A stretch of 63,872 bases of DNA from Hyphomicrobiales bacterium (lineage in GTDB: Bacteria > Pseudomonadota > Alphaproteobacteria > Rhizobiales > Beijerinckiaceae). Positions 17,863 through 26,258 of this stretch are shown in pieces; position 1 is the stretch's first letter; the number at the start of each line of letters is the position of its first letter. Made by a program: the position numbers and the translations under genes. Under the pieces are notes generated by a model that was not told the DNA's origin, did not search any database, and saw nothing but the letters and a program-made list of their open reading frames with translations. The DNA is taken from assembly GCA_025351165.1 (NCBI GenBank), contig JANXWK010000034.1, positions 1 to 63,872 on the forward strand, given 5' to 3'.

Positions 17863-18519
17863 ATGCTCACCTCTTTATCTAGACGATCTTTCATTATTGG
17901 TGCTCCGCTTGTTCTTTCCGCCTGCGCCAATGTTGTAAAAGTCAATATTCCTCAAATGGTATCCACTCAAAACAGTTTTCCTTTGATTTATGATGAAATA
18001 AGCTCAGAACCATTTCCTGTAGAGGCAATTGATATCTCTGAACTTGATCCACAATTTTTACGTCAGCGTGTTCCTTACAGTAGCCGCTATCTACCAGGAA
18101 CGGTTGTTATTGATCCAAATGCACGATTTTTATATCTTGTTGAAAATGATGGTCAGGCAACGCGTTATGGCGTTGGTGTTGGGCGTGAAGGCTTTGGCTG
18201 GAGTGGCACTGCAAAAATTGGCCGTAAAGCCGTTTGGCCAACCTGGACACCTCCTGCAACGATGATAAAAAGAAGGCCTGAACTTGCACAATACGCAAAT
18301 GGTATGCCAGGCGGGTCAGAAAATCCTTTAGGTGCAAGAGCGCTTTATTTGTATAAAGACAATAAAGATACACTTTACAGAATGCACGGTACCAATGAAC
18401 CAGAAAGTATTGGGCAGGCAGTATCCAGTGGATGCATAAGGCTTTTCAATCAGGACATTATAGATTTGTATAAACGTGTGGCGGCAGGTTCTACTGTAAT
18501 TGTACTACCCCATATCTAA
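17863..18519 (+). CDS. L,D-transpeptidase (YkuD domain), probable lipoprotein
   Basis: A 218-residue exported protein. The N-terminus LSRRSFIIGAPLVLSAC combines a twin-arginine-like start with a lipobox LSAC, so a lipid anchor is likely. The YkuD catalytic domain spans about residues 75-215, with the active-site motif HGTNEPESIGQAVSSGCIRL (nucleophile Cys at about 191). Such enzymes make 3-3 peptidoglycan cross-links or attach proteins to peptidoglycan. It is clearly paralogous to the gene at 33528-34118, sharing the blocks YGVGVGREGF/YGVGVGRPGF and NPLGARA. It follows the DUF992 gene by 100 bp. Confidence 0.93.
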   Translation: MLTSLSRRSFIIGAPLVLSACANVVKVNIPQMVSTQNSFPLIYDEISSEPFPVEAIDISELDPQFLRQRVPYSSRYLPGTVVIDPNARFLYLVENDGQATRYGVGVGREGFGWSGTAKIGRKAVWPTWTPPATMIKRRPELAQYANGMPGGSENPLGARALYLYKDNKDTLYRMHGTNEPESIGQAVSSGCIRLFNQDIIDLYKRVAAGSTVIVLPHI

Positions 18520-18628
18520 TACCAGTTTAAGTGGAACGTAGTTTAACCTAAACTGCTTCTTTTAAAGAAGACGCAATATTTAAAATTTTCCATTTTGTTT
18601 TTAGCTTAACTTAAAGAGAAAATGTACA

Positions 18629-19756
18629 ATGTTAAGTACGGTCAAAACACTTGGTGAGTATTATGATGGTACATCAATAGTATCAAAAATAGAAAATAGT
18701 TTTGATTTTTTTCTAGATAAGCCTATGAATTCTTATTCTGAAGTTTTTATAAAAAAACTCCATGAGATTAATTTATTATCTTACCCCTTACCTGAAAATC
18801 TAAACGGGCACGCTTTGGGTACTGCTTACAAAGGGGCAGGACTGGCAGTAGATGTTCTTGAAGCAATAGGGTCTCGTGATCTCTCCCTGGCACGTTTATA
18901 TGAAGGGCACATCAATGCTGTAAAGCTTGTGAGTCGATTTGGAACAAAGGAGCAGCTACTGAAAATGGCTGACAGCATTGCTGCGGGACATATTTTTGCT
19001 GTTTGGAATACAGAACCTTCCACCAAGTTGAAGTTGGAAAAAAATAACGGTAATTTTAAGCTGGTTGGAACTAAGGTTTTTGCATCGGGCGTTGGTCATG
19101 TAAGTCGTGCAATCGTAACATCTCAGTATCCAGATGGTGGAACTGTTATGGTTATGCTGGAATTGATGGAAGGTACCTATGTTTTCAGCACTGAAAAATG
19201 GCAGTTCAACGCTATGTGCGGAACAGGTACAGGAGAAATTGATTTAACTGGAATAGAAATTAAGCCTGATCAAATTATTGGGAAAAAGGGTGACTATTTC
19301 AAAGAGCCGGATTTTTCTGCTGGCGCATGGAGAACACTTGCAGCTCAAGCAGGCGCTATAAAAACTCTCTATTCTCTATTTAAAAGTCACATCATAGATA
19401 ATGGTCACAGCGAACATCCCGTTCAAAAGGCTCGCTTGGGCGACATAGCAGTTGCATATCTAACATCACATCAATGGGTGTGTAAATGTGCTGAAATTGC
19501 AGAACGGGCTGGAGAGCCAACAACAGCAATTACATTTGTTAACCTTGCAAGACGCGCCGTTACAGAATGCGCTGAAACAGCAATATCTGTTACACTTAAG
19601 GGCATAGGTGCACGTTCATTTCTTGTTAAAAATCCAGTTGAACAAGTCTGCCGTGATCTGTCTTTTTATCTTAGGCAGCCGTCTCCAGATTTTACATTTG
19701 ATGAAGCGGTACAATTACTTCTGGCAAAACCAGACACTTTTTTACAAAATTTTTAA
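18629..19756 (+). CDS. Acyl-CoA dehydrogenase family protein of the glycan cluster
   Basis: A 375-residue flavoprotein-like acyl-CoA dehydrogenase. The N-terminal helical domain (LEAIGSRDLSLARLYEGHINAV), the middle beta domain (FAVWNTEPSTKLKL, GTKVFASGVGHVSRAIVTSQ, the FNAMCGTGTGEIDLTGIEI strand) and the C-terminal helical domain can all be traced, although it is diverged from fatty-acid oxidation enzymes. The neighbouring glycosyltransferases and PIG-L/methyltransferase run in the same direction. An association of this kind suggests that the substrate is an acyl or carrier-bound moiety of the cluster product rather than bulk fatty acids. The active-site base could not be assigned by eye. Confidence 0.83.
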   Translation: MLSTVKTLGEYYDGTSIVSKIENSFDFFLDKPMNSYSEVFIKKLHEINLLSYPLPENLNGHALGTAYKGAGLAVDVLEAIGSRDLSLARLYEGHINAVKLVSRFGTKEQLLKMADSIAAGHIFAVWNTEPSTKLKLEKNNGNFKLVGTKVFASGVGHVSRAIVTSQYPDGGTVMVMLELMEGTYVFSTEKWQFNAMCGTGTGEIDLTGIEIKPDQIIGKKGDYFKEPDFSAGAWRTLAAQAGAIKTLYSLFKSHIIDNGHSEHPVQKARLGDIAVAYLTSHQWVCKCAEIAERAGEPTTAITFVNLARRAVTECAETAISVTLKGIGARSFLVKNPVEQVCRDLSFYLRQPSPDFTFDEAVQLLLAKPDTFLQNF

Positions 19757-19817
19757 CAGGCATGTTTCAGCACATTAGACCCAATTTCAGATAAGTGGTC
19801 TAGCATATTTTAAAGGG

Positions 19818-19842
19818 GGAACTTTTCAGTTTAAAAGGCATT
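19818..19842 (+). promoter_or_regulatory. Weak EcfG-like promoter before the glycosyltransferase operon
   Basis: GGAAC (19818-19822), a 16-bp spacer and CATT (19839-19842) differ from the EcfG consensus by one base, but in the usually conserved G of the -10 element. It lies 99 bp before the ATG of the first glycosyltransferase. Taken alone it would not be convincing. Confidence 0.25.
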
Positions 19843-19941
19843 AATGAACTAGTTGCTATGTAAGTATCTACCTTATATTTTTATATTTTCTAAAAATATA
19901 CTGAAAGTGTAAGCTAGCTACAAAACATTTGAAAGTTAAAA

Positions 19942-21402
19942 ATGTCTATTTTTTTCAACTATGCCTTTAGTTCAGACTATCTACTGAATTTTTTACTTAG
20001 TTTTTTTTCAATCATTATCTTATTAAACTTGAGTATCTGCGCTATAATTCAATTTATACATTTCGTGACGCTTTTAAAACAAAATTTCTTGAAGCTGAAA
20101 CTAAAAAAGTCTTGCACAGTAACAGCGCCATTTATCTCTATTCACATTCCAACTTACAATGAACCAGCAGACGTTCTAATTGAGACCCTTAACTCGATAC
20201 ATGTCCTTGATTACCAAAATTACGAAGTTATTATTCTTGATAATAACACTCCAAACAGGTCTGTGTATGAACCAGTTAACGCATATTGTAAAAAATTGGG
20301 GCAAAAGTTTAGATTCTACCATTTTGATAAGGTAAGTGGAGCCAAGGCAGGCGCTTTAAACATTGCCCTTGGTCTTACTGATAAGCGTGCAGAATATGTG
20401 GCTGTCATAGATGCTGATTACCAGGTTTTTCCTAACTTCCTTGTTACAGCTGCTGAACATCTTTTGGATACTGACGTATCTTTTGTTCAGTTTCCTCAAG
20501 CTTATCGTGGATCAAGCGTCCATACTGCTGCTGTTGAAGAAGAGCTTGCTGACTATTTCGAAGCTTTTGCAAGGCGGGCAAATGAGGATAGTGCGGTTCT
20601 TCTGACAGGCACACTTTCTGTACTTAATATCAAACACTTAAAGTCTGTTGGTGGGTGGAGTGGCGACACTGTAACAGAGGATGCAGAGCTTGGCGTGCGC
20701 CTTTTCATGAAGGGATATTGGGGAATTTTTGTTCCTCAAATAGTTGGAAGAGGCTTATTGCCTTTGTCTTTTGGTTCTCTTCAAAAACAAAGAGACAGAT
20801 GGGTTGTAGGAAATGCTCAAACATTAATAAGGACTTTAATCCTCCTGGTTTCCAGTGGCTGGCGTAAAGGTGCTCTATCAGTGATTGCGCAACTTACAGC
20901 CTGGCCTGCCTTTTGGCTTGTGCCTGCTGTGTTTCTTGTTGTTGCTGGTTTTGCGCCTGCAAATGTAACTGGCTTAAAAAATACTATTTTTTTGGCAGCG
21001 GCAACCATTATTGGATCTTCATTGGCTGTATCTGCAAGACTGTTGCTTTGCGCTTATATTAAAAAACAATCTTTAAATCATATTCCAACTGCCCTTATGG
21101 TCAAATTGGCACTTGTTTGGACGAGTTCAGTTTCTTTTTTACCAGCTCTTACAGGAAAAACGATCAAGTTTGTCAGAACATCCAAGACAGTCAGTTTTGA
21201 CAGGGTTCCCAATTTAAACATCAGCGCAGCTTTCATTCTAAGATGGGCTTTATGCGCGTTGGCCGTGGTATGTTCTGGGATATACGTATTTCAGGGACAG
21301 TGGACAGCATCATTTGCATCCCTGCTTATGGCATCAACTGTGCCTGCCGCATACCGTGTTGAAAGCTGTCTGGTTAAATATTCCAAAAATAATGCAAATT
21401 AG
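19942..21402 (+). CDS. Processive-type family 2 glycosyltransferase, membrane-bound
   Basis: A 486-residue glycosyltransferase resembling cellulose, hyaluronan and NodC synthases. One N-terminal helix region (residues 12-45) precedes the GT-A domain with HIPTYNEPADV, the DAD motif (157-159), TED (245-247) and Q-R-D-R-W (283-287), the D,D,D,QxxRW set of processive beta-glycosyltransferases. Four or five further helices follow from about residue 295. It would polymerise or extend a sugar chain across the inner membrane from a UDP-sugar. It is the first of four closely spaced genes (12 bp to the next). Confidence 0.9.
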   Translation: MSIFFNYAFSSDYLLNFLLSFFSIIILLNLSICAIIQFIHFVTLLKQNFLKLKLKKSCTVTAPFISIHIPTYNEPADVLIETLNSIHVLDYQNYEVIILDNNTPNRSVYEPVNAYCKKLGQKFRFYHFDKVSGAKAGALNIALGLTDKRAEYVAVIDADYQVFPNFLVTAAEHLLDTDVSFVQFPQAYRGSSVHTAAVEEELADYFEAFARRANEDSAVLLTGTLSVLNIKHLKSVGGWSGDTVTEDAELGVRLFMKGYWGIFVPQIVGRGLLPLSFGSLQKQRDRWVVGNAQTLIRTLILLVSSGWRKGALSVIAQLTAWPAFWLVPAVFLVVAGFAPANVTGLKNTIFLAAATIIGSSLAVSARLLLCAYIKKQSLNHIPTALMVKLALVWTSSVSFLPALTGKTIKFVRTSKTVSFDRVPNLNISAAFILRWALCALAVVCSGIYVFQGQWTASFASLLMASTVPAAYRVESCLVKYSKNNAN

Positions 21403-21413
21403 CGGAGAGTATC

Positions 21414-22349
21414 ATGCATTGTGCTATAGTTATACCAACTTATAATAGAGCAAAGAAAATTTGCCGAGCTATAGATTCAGCCTTGAGCCAGACTTATGAT
21501 GATCTAACCATTGCGGTTATTGATGACGGGTCTACTGACAACACCTCTAAAGTTGTTGAGAAATATTTTGATGATCCACGTTTTGTGTATGTTAGACTTC
21601 GTAACAATGTAGGGACTGCCATTGCCAAGAATGTAGGCATTTCGCTTGTTCCTTTTGACGCTGTTACCTTCCATGACTCAGATGATGTTGTAGACCCAAC
21701 CAAAGTTCTGCTTCAACAAAGAGTGCTCGCTTTGCCAGAAGTCTATGCCGATGAATGCCTGAACTGGGCTATGGCTTCTCATGAGCCTGGTTCAAGGTTA
21801 AAGGTTGGGGTAGCTTTAACAGGTCATTGGCTTATCACAGGGGCTGGTAAGCATGTGGAAGTTACACGTGCCTTGTCCATAGTTGACGATTTTTTTCCCA
21901 ACTTGCAGATGAACGCAGGGCCACCAGGGGATTGGATACTGATCAATTCAGGATTATTCAGGCGTGATGTTTTTATAAAAAATGGTGGGTTTGAGAATTG
22001 TATAGAAGAAGACCGTGATTTCAGAAATCGCCTTATTATGAATGGTGAAATTATATGGCTGATTAATCAGCCGCTTCTGACTAAAATTGACTCTAGTGAC
22101 AACCTTACAACTTCATCTGACACAGGCTATGCAAGCGCGCGCAGAATTGCAGACCGGAAACAAGTTTGGGCACGAGCTCAGAGCTGGCTTCAAGGCAAAA
22201 AGCAGGAAACTGAAGCTATAGATCTTTCCATGGTTCAGATAGATTTTGTATCAAACCCCGATGCTCTGCATATGGCAGATGATATACTTATAAAATCCTC
22301 AACATTTAAGGTATTTGACAGGCTCTCGCTTGTACAGGGGGCTGCATGA
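21414..22349 (+). CDS. Family 2 glycosyltransferase, cytoplasmic
   Basis: A 311-residue GT-A enzyme without membrane helices. The start AIVIPTYNRAKKICRAIDSA and AVIDDGSTDNT (nucleotide binding), the DSDD metal motif (88-91) and the later acidic pair in CIEEDRDF fit GT2. The middle region (PPGDWILINSGLFRRD) is not assigned to a subfamily. The 3' end overlaps the PIG-L/methyltransferase gene by 4 bp (ATGA), so the two products are probably made together. Confidence 0.87.
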   Translation: MHCAIVIPTYNRAKKICRAIDSALSQTYDDLTIAVIDDGSTDNTSKVVEKYFDDPRFVYVRLRNNVGTAIAKNVGISLVPFDAVTFHDSDDVVDPTKVLLQQRVLALPEVYADECLNWAMASHEPGSRLKVGVALTGHWLITGAGKHVEVTRALSIVDDFFPNLQMNAGPPGDWILINSGLFRRDVFIKNGGFENCIEEDRDFRNRLIMNGEIIWLINQPLLTKIDSSDNLTTSSDTGYASARRIADRKQVWARAQSWLQGKKQETEAIDLSMVQIDFVSNPDALHMADDILIKSSTFKVFDRLSLVQGAA

Positions 22350-23719
22350 ATGTTCCATTTCAAACGTCCAGAATGCCTGTTTTAAAAGCTGGGGACGCTA
22401 TAAAAATGCTTCAGGCTGCGCCCGTTGCTAACTTGAATGATATAACAGACGGTAAGCCTATTCTTGTTATAGCTCCACATTCTGACGATGAAACATTGGG
22501 TTGTGGCGGGTTGATAGCTTTATGTGCGGCAGCGGACACGGATGTTACAGTTGCAATCATGACAGACGGATCAAGATCCCATCCAAATTCTGTTGAGTTT
22601 AATCCCCAGATGCGGCGTGATATTCGGGAGCAGGAAGTTCGCTTGGCTTTAAATGCTTTAGGTGCGCATGATGCAAAATTGGTTTATTTTCGTCGTCCTG
22701 ATGGATATTTGGAAAGTTCAGGAGAGGATGCAGACAACATGCTGCAAAGCCTTTCAGACCTTGTCAAAAGTTCAGACTGCCATTCCGTTTTTGTAACTTG
22801 GGGTGCTGATCCTCACCCAGACCATATAGCCTCTTATAAGCTTGTTCAAAAACTATCTGCGATGCATGAAGATGTTTTGTTCTTTGCTTACCCTATATGG
22901 GCACTCTCACTTGCGTATGAAACTGAAATCACTGCGCCTTTTAGCAATCCAGTACGGCTTGAAATTAGACAGGTTAAAGACAAGAAGCGTAAGGCAATTG
23001 ATTGTTTTGCAACACAGGTTAAAAACTTGATCCATGATGATCCCGATGGTTTTCAATTAACATCAGACCATATTGACTTATTTTGTAGGGATTTCGAATA
23101 TTTTATAGAGTTTGGTCAAAGTAGTTTAACAGAATTGCCACGCCTGTCATCAGTTCCAACAGAGCATTTTGAAAAACTCTACGAGAAATCGCTTGATCCA
23201 TGGGATTATAAAAATAACAATTATGAGCAGAATAGATTTGATATAACTTTAAAATCTCTTCCTTGCAAAAATTATAAAAATGGCTGCGAAATAGGCTGTT
23301 CGATTGGCATATTGACCAAAAAATTGTCAGTAATATGCAAAAATTTAATTGGGATAGATTGTTCATCCACCGCGATTGAGCAGGCTGAAAAAAATCTGGC
23401 GGGTATTGGCAATGTTGAATTTAAACTTATGCGAGTACCAGAGGAGCTTCCAACAGGCACATACGATCTTATTGTTCTTTCAGAAGTCCTTTATTTTTTC
23501 TCAGAAAAAGACCTAAAAGCAATATCATGTTTCGTAATTCAAAAACTTGAAATTGACGGGATATGCCTGCTCGTAAACTTTTTAGGTGACACTGAATCCC
23601 CCATGAGTGGAAACGAAGTTGCGTCCAAGTTTTGCAGCCTCACATCTTATAATCTAATGGCTGTAAGTACAAAAGAATATGACGGCTTTCGTATAGATGT
23701 GCTGACTAAAATCACTTAG
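22346..23719 (+). CDS. PIG-L deacetylase fused to NodS-like SAM methyltransferase
   Basis: A 457-residue two-domain protein. Residues 1-250 form a PIG-L/LmbE de-N-acetylase with the zinc motifs APHSDDE (43-49) and DPHPDH (155-160); enzymes of this type remove acetyl groups from GlcNAc in GPI, mycothiol and bacillithiol pathways. Residues 270-455 form a class I methyltransferase with FEKLYEKSLDPWDY (275-288), the SAM motif CEIGCSIG (314-321) and LIVLSEVLYFF, a pattern like the Nod-factor N-methyltransferase NodS. Deacetylation followed by N-methylation of the exposed amine is the obvious combined reaction. This is inferred from the domains; no substrate is known. Confidence 0.88.
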   Translation: MNVPFQTSRMPVLKAGDAIKMLQAAPVANLNDITDGKPILVIAPHSDDETLGCGGLIALCAAADTDVTVAIMTDGSRSHPNSVEFNPQMRRDIREQEVRLALNALGAHDAKLVYFRRPDGYLESSGEDADNMLQSLSDLVKSSDCHSVFVTWGADPHPDHIASYKLVQKLSAMHEDVLFFAYPIWALSLAYETEITAPFSNPVRLEIRQVKDKKRKAIDCFATQVKNLIHDDPDGFQLTSDHIDLFCRDFEYFIEFGQSSLTELPRLSSVPTEHFEKLYEKSLDPWDYKNNNYEQNRFDITLKSLPCKNYKNGCEIGCSIGILTKKLSVICKNLIGIDCSSTAIEQAEKNLAGIGNVEFKLMRVPEELPTGTYDLIVLSEVLYFFSEKDLKAISCFVIQKLEIDGICLLVNFLGDTESPMSGNEVASKFCSLTSYNLMAVSTKEYDGFRIDVLTKIT

Positions 23720-23741
23720 TATTTTAAATATGAGGCTATGA

Positions 23742-24854
23742 ATGCTGAATAACTCCCAGTTTGACATTAAAGTTGATATTTTTGGTATTGAACTTGATCA
23801 AGATCCAATGATTACAGTTGCTATCCCTGCCAGAAATGAAGAGGAGGTGATTATATCATGTCTTACAGCACTCATGAATCAAGAAGAGATTGATTTACGG
23901 AGCATAAAAGTGGTTTTTATGCTGAATAATTGTACAGATGATACTTTTGAAGCCATAAAATCACTTTCAGATCAGCTAAAATTTCCTGTTGTTATGGCAC
24001 GTGTAAACCTCCCCCTTGAATTTCAAAATGCTGGGTGGGCCCGCAAGCTTGCAATGGACTGTGCTGCCAGTTTGACAGATGAAAAAGGCTTTATTTTTTC
24101 AACGGACGCAGATTCAGTTGCTGATAATGACTGGATTGCCAGAAAACGCGACGAATTTGCTAAAGGTATTGATGCTGTTGCTGGATTTGTAACAGCAGAT
24201 TGGTCTGAACTTAGCAAAATGCCAGAAGAAATCTTGAAACTGGGAGCATTGGAATGGGAATACCAAGGCCTTTCAGCTGAGCTTGAAGCCAAGGCCGATC
24301 CTCAATCCCATGACCCATGGAAGAGGCATAATCAAAACTGTGGTGCCAGTATGGCAGTAAGGTCAAAGGTTTATAGGGATATAGGTGGATTGCCCCCCCT
24401 GCCCGTTGGAGAAGACAGAGCGCTTTTTGATGCTATACGCAAAATGGATGGTAAAATACGCCATAGTTTGACTGCTCATGTGACAGCTTCTGCACGTATG
24501 GTTGGCAGAGCAAGTGGTGGCATGGCTGATGCATTGAGGCTTAGAGGTTCAAACGAATATCTTTGTGATGACATTCTTGAACCAGCCAATGCTCTCTTAC
24601 ATCGCAATTTTACAAGAAGAGAGGCCAGAAAAGCTTGGGAAAAAGGTGATTTAAAAAACTGGCTTTTAAAATCAAATTTTAGAGTTGATAGTAAAATATT
24701 CGAGACCTTTGGTCTCACATGGGAAAATATAGAAAAAAATAATCAAGTACTGGCACGTAAACGTTTATGTTCGAGTGAACTGACGTATGAATTGTCTAAA
24801 ATCAAACATCATATAGCAAATATTGATCGCTTATATCTTGAAATGGCAAGCTGA
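23742..24854 (+). CDS. Family 2 glycosyltransferase, last gene of the glycan cluster
   Basis: A 370-residue GT2 protein. Nucleotide-sugar binding is marked by VAIPARNEEEVIISCLTALM and FMLNNCTDDT, the metal motif by FSTDADS (119-125), and the acceptor side by PVGEDRALFDAIRKMDG. No membrane helices are evident. It resembles glycosyltransferases found next to acyl-CoA dehydrogenase and PIG-L genes in other alphaproteobacteria. It starts 22 bp after the fusion gene and is followed by the oppositely oriented nepR, so it ends the operon. The C-terminal 70 residues are Lys-rich and unassigned. Confidence 0.87.
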   Translation: MLNNSQFDIKVDIFGIELDQDPMITVAIPARNEEEVIISCLTALMNQEEIDLRSIKVVFMLNNCTDDTFEAIKSLSDQLKFPVVMARVNLPLEFQNAGWARKLAMDCAASLTDEKGFIFSTDADSVADNDWIARKRDEFAKGIDAVAGFVTADWSELSKMPEEILKLGALEWEYQGLSAELEAKADPQSHDPWKRHNQNCGASMAVRSKVYRDIGGLPPLPVGEDRALFDAIRKMDGKIRHSLTAHVTASARMVGRASGGMADALRLRGSNEYLCDDILEPANALLHRNFTRREARKAWEKGDLKNWLLKSNFRVDSKIFETFGLTWENIEKNNQVLARKRLCSSELTYELSKIKHHIANIDRLYLEMAS

Positions 24855-24911
24855 TGACAAGTTCTATAATTTGTATAAGATTGAATATAAAAAATGGACC
24901 CAAATACAGTG

Positions 24912-25118
24912 TCATTGTTTTAAAAAATTAAACTGATCTTCTTCACTTTTTTCTAGTTTAGAAAGAAGATTAATCATTTCATGGGGAAGATCTGAGTTCG
25001 TTAAATCAGTATACATTTTTATCAACGCTGACCCTATGGCTGCTTGCGCTCGACTACCTAAAATTATTTGGTTATCCATTTTTTCAAGCATATTTTTCAC
25101 TTTATAAGTATCTTCCAT
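24912..25118 (-). CDS. nepR: NepR-type anti-sigma factor
   Basis: A 68-residue protein whose central segment AAIGSALIKMYTDLTNSDLP and the following LLSKLE match the NepR pattern (IG..L..LY..v...lP..f..LL..L). NepR binds and holds the general stress sigma factor EcfG until phosphorylated PhyR captures NepR, freeing the sigma factor. phyR is 4 kb away and candidate EcfG promoters surround it, supporting the call. Unusually, no ecfG gene lies next to it. The N-terminal 27 residues are not conserved, as usual. A short AGG precedes the ATG. Confidence 0.75.
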   Translation of the reverse strand: MEDTYKVKNMLEKMDNQIILGSRAQAAIGSALIKMYTDLTNSDLPHEMINLLSKLEKSEEDQFNFLKQ

Positions 25119-25632
25119 TATAAATGACCTATAATTTAAAATAGACAGTAGCGTTTATACCCAAAGTAAGCAACGCATTATGTAATGATTAGTTCTGTAT
25201 GTAAAAATAACTTTATAATAGTAGATTTTTTTTAATAACAATTTAAGAGGTGACCTAATTTAGGTAAAACAGATTTATATTACGTAAATTATTAACTGTT
25301 ACTACTTTTTAAAATGGAGGAAATTTTAAACGAAGGAAAAATTCCCTAAAAAATCATGACTGGAACAAATCAGTTGGTATTTGCTTATACTGTAACAGAT
25401 AAAAGATTTTAAATGTTTAAAGATGAAATCTTATACTTTGCTTGGTCAATCTGATTAATTTTAGTCAATATGCGTTTTTGTAGGTTTTGAATTAGGTTAA
25501 TTCATCGCCAAGCATTGTCACAGTGTAAAATTGTGTAGTTTAAATTGCAACTAATTCAATCGAATACGCGTTTTGCAAATATAATTATTTTGCAAATGTA
25601 ATCTTTCACCTGTTAATTAAAGGAATGAAACT
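25119..25632. other. 514-bp AT-rich interval between nepR and the first DUF892 gene
   Basis: No ORF of note was seen, and in particular no ECF sigma factor or remnant of one. A 13-bp palindrome ACCTAA-T-TTAGGT lies at 25253-25265. GGAAC occurs at 25362-25366 but is followed at the right distance only by GCTT, a poor -10 element, and is 270 bp from the nearest start codon. The leader of the DUF892 gene (25610-25632) carries a good ribosome binding site, AAAGGA. Confidence 0.5.
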
Positions 25633-26136
25633 ATGGGTCTTTTTTCAAAAGATATAAAATCTATGGATGATCTTTTTGTACACCAGCTTAAAGATATTTA
25701 TTATGCAGAACATCAGATCCTAAAGGCTTTGCCAAAAATGATAAGTAAAGCGACGAGCCCTGAGCTTAAAATGGGATTTCAGGAACATTTGTCTCAAACT
25801 CAGACACAGGTAAACCGCTTGGAACAAGTTTTTAACATGTATGGTGTTGAAGCAAGTGCTGTAACCTGCCCTGCAATTGATGGGATTATAGAAGAGGCAG
25901 AGGACGTGGCAGGCGAAGTCGAGGATAAAAGAGTATTGGATGCTGCCCTTATTGCGGCGGCACAAGCTGTTGAACATTACGAAATAACGAAATATGGAAC
26001 ACTTATTGCGTGGGCTAAACAGATGGGGCGCGATGATTGCGCTACTATCTTGCAGCAGACATTAGATGAAGAGCGCATGACAGACAATAAACTAACCCAG
26101 CTGGCTGAAAGCACCATTAACAGACAGGCTGCATAA
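25633..26136 (+). CDS. DUF892 (YciE/YciF-like) ferritin-like protein
   Basis: A 167-residue four-helix-bundle protein of the DUF892 family. The signature start MDDLFVHQLKDIYYAEHQILKALPKM, the middle HLSQTQTQVNRLEQVF and the AAAQAVEHYEITKYGTLIAWA helix carry the Glu/His residues expected for a di-iron site (E in YAEHQ, E in AVEHYE, E in LDEERMTDNKL). Members are induced by osmotic, desiccation and general stress in many bacteria, but their chemistry is unresolved. A second copy lies at 30665-31159. A terminator follows immediately, so it is transcribed alone. Confidence 0.92.
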   Translation: MGLFSKDIKSMDDLFVHQLKDIYYAEHQILKALPKMISKATSPELKMGFQEHLSQTQTQVNRLEQVFNMYGVEASAVTCPAIDGIIEEAEDVAGEVEDKRVLDAALIAAAQAVEHYEITKYGTLIAWAKQMGRDDCATILQQTLDEERMTDNKLTQLAESTINRQAA

Positions 26137-26152
26137 GTGTTGAACACTTTAA

Positions 26153-26180
26153 AAACCTGCACTTTATTGCAGGTTTTTTT
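26153..26180 (+). terminator. Rho-independent terminator of the first DUF892 gene
   Basis: AAACCTGCA (26153-26161) pairs with TGCAGGTTT (26168-26176) around a 6-nt loop and runs into a T tract. It ends the DUF892 transcript just before the next stress promoter. Confidence 0.88.
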
Positions 26181-26195
26181 CTGCCTGTATTCTCT

Positions 26196-26220
26196 GGAAC
26201 AATACATATTTAAAAATGTT
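26196..26220 (+). promoter_or_regulatory. EcfG-type general stress promoter, DUF1236 operon
   Basis: GGAAC (26196-26200), a 16-bp spacer and TGTT (26217-26220) match the EcfG consensus with one mismatch. The ATG of the DUF1236 gene is 39 bp downstream, and a terminator lies just upstream, so this is the natural promoter position for the gene pair. Confidence 0.6.
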
Positions 26221-26258
26221 CACATGTAGGAAAACTTTTAACTTATCGGGATTTTAGT

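Noticed and set aside
13822-18519. Classical genomic island integrated at the tRNA-Gln 3' end
   Set aside because: The accessory block lies on the 5' side of the tRNA gene (its 3' end faces the DUF3108 gene), no integrase was found, and no copy of the tRNA end was seen at the far side of the block.
18533-18557. GGAAC upstream of the acyl-CoA dehydrogenase gene as an EcfG promoter
   Set aside because: At spacings of 16 or 17 the -10 position reads TGCT or GCTT, not (C)GTT, and the stretch overlaps a small AGTTTAACCTAAACT hairpin that more likely ends the transpeptidase transcript.
25362-25386. GGAAC upstream of the first DUF892 gene as an EcfG promoter
   Set aside because: The -10 position reads GCTT and the site is about 250 bp from the start codon, too far and too weak.
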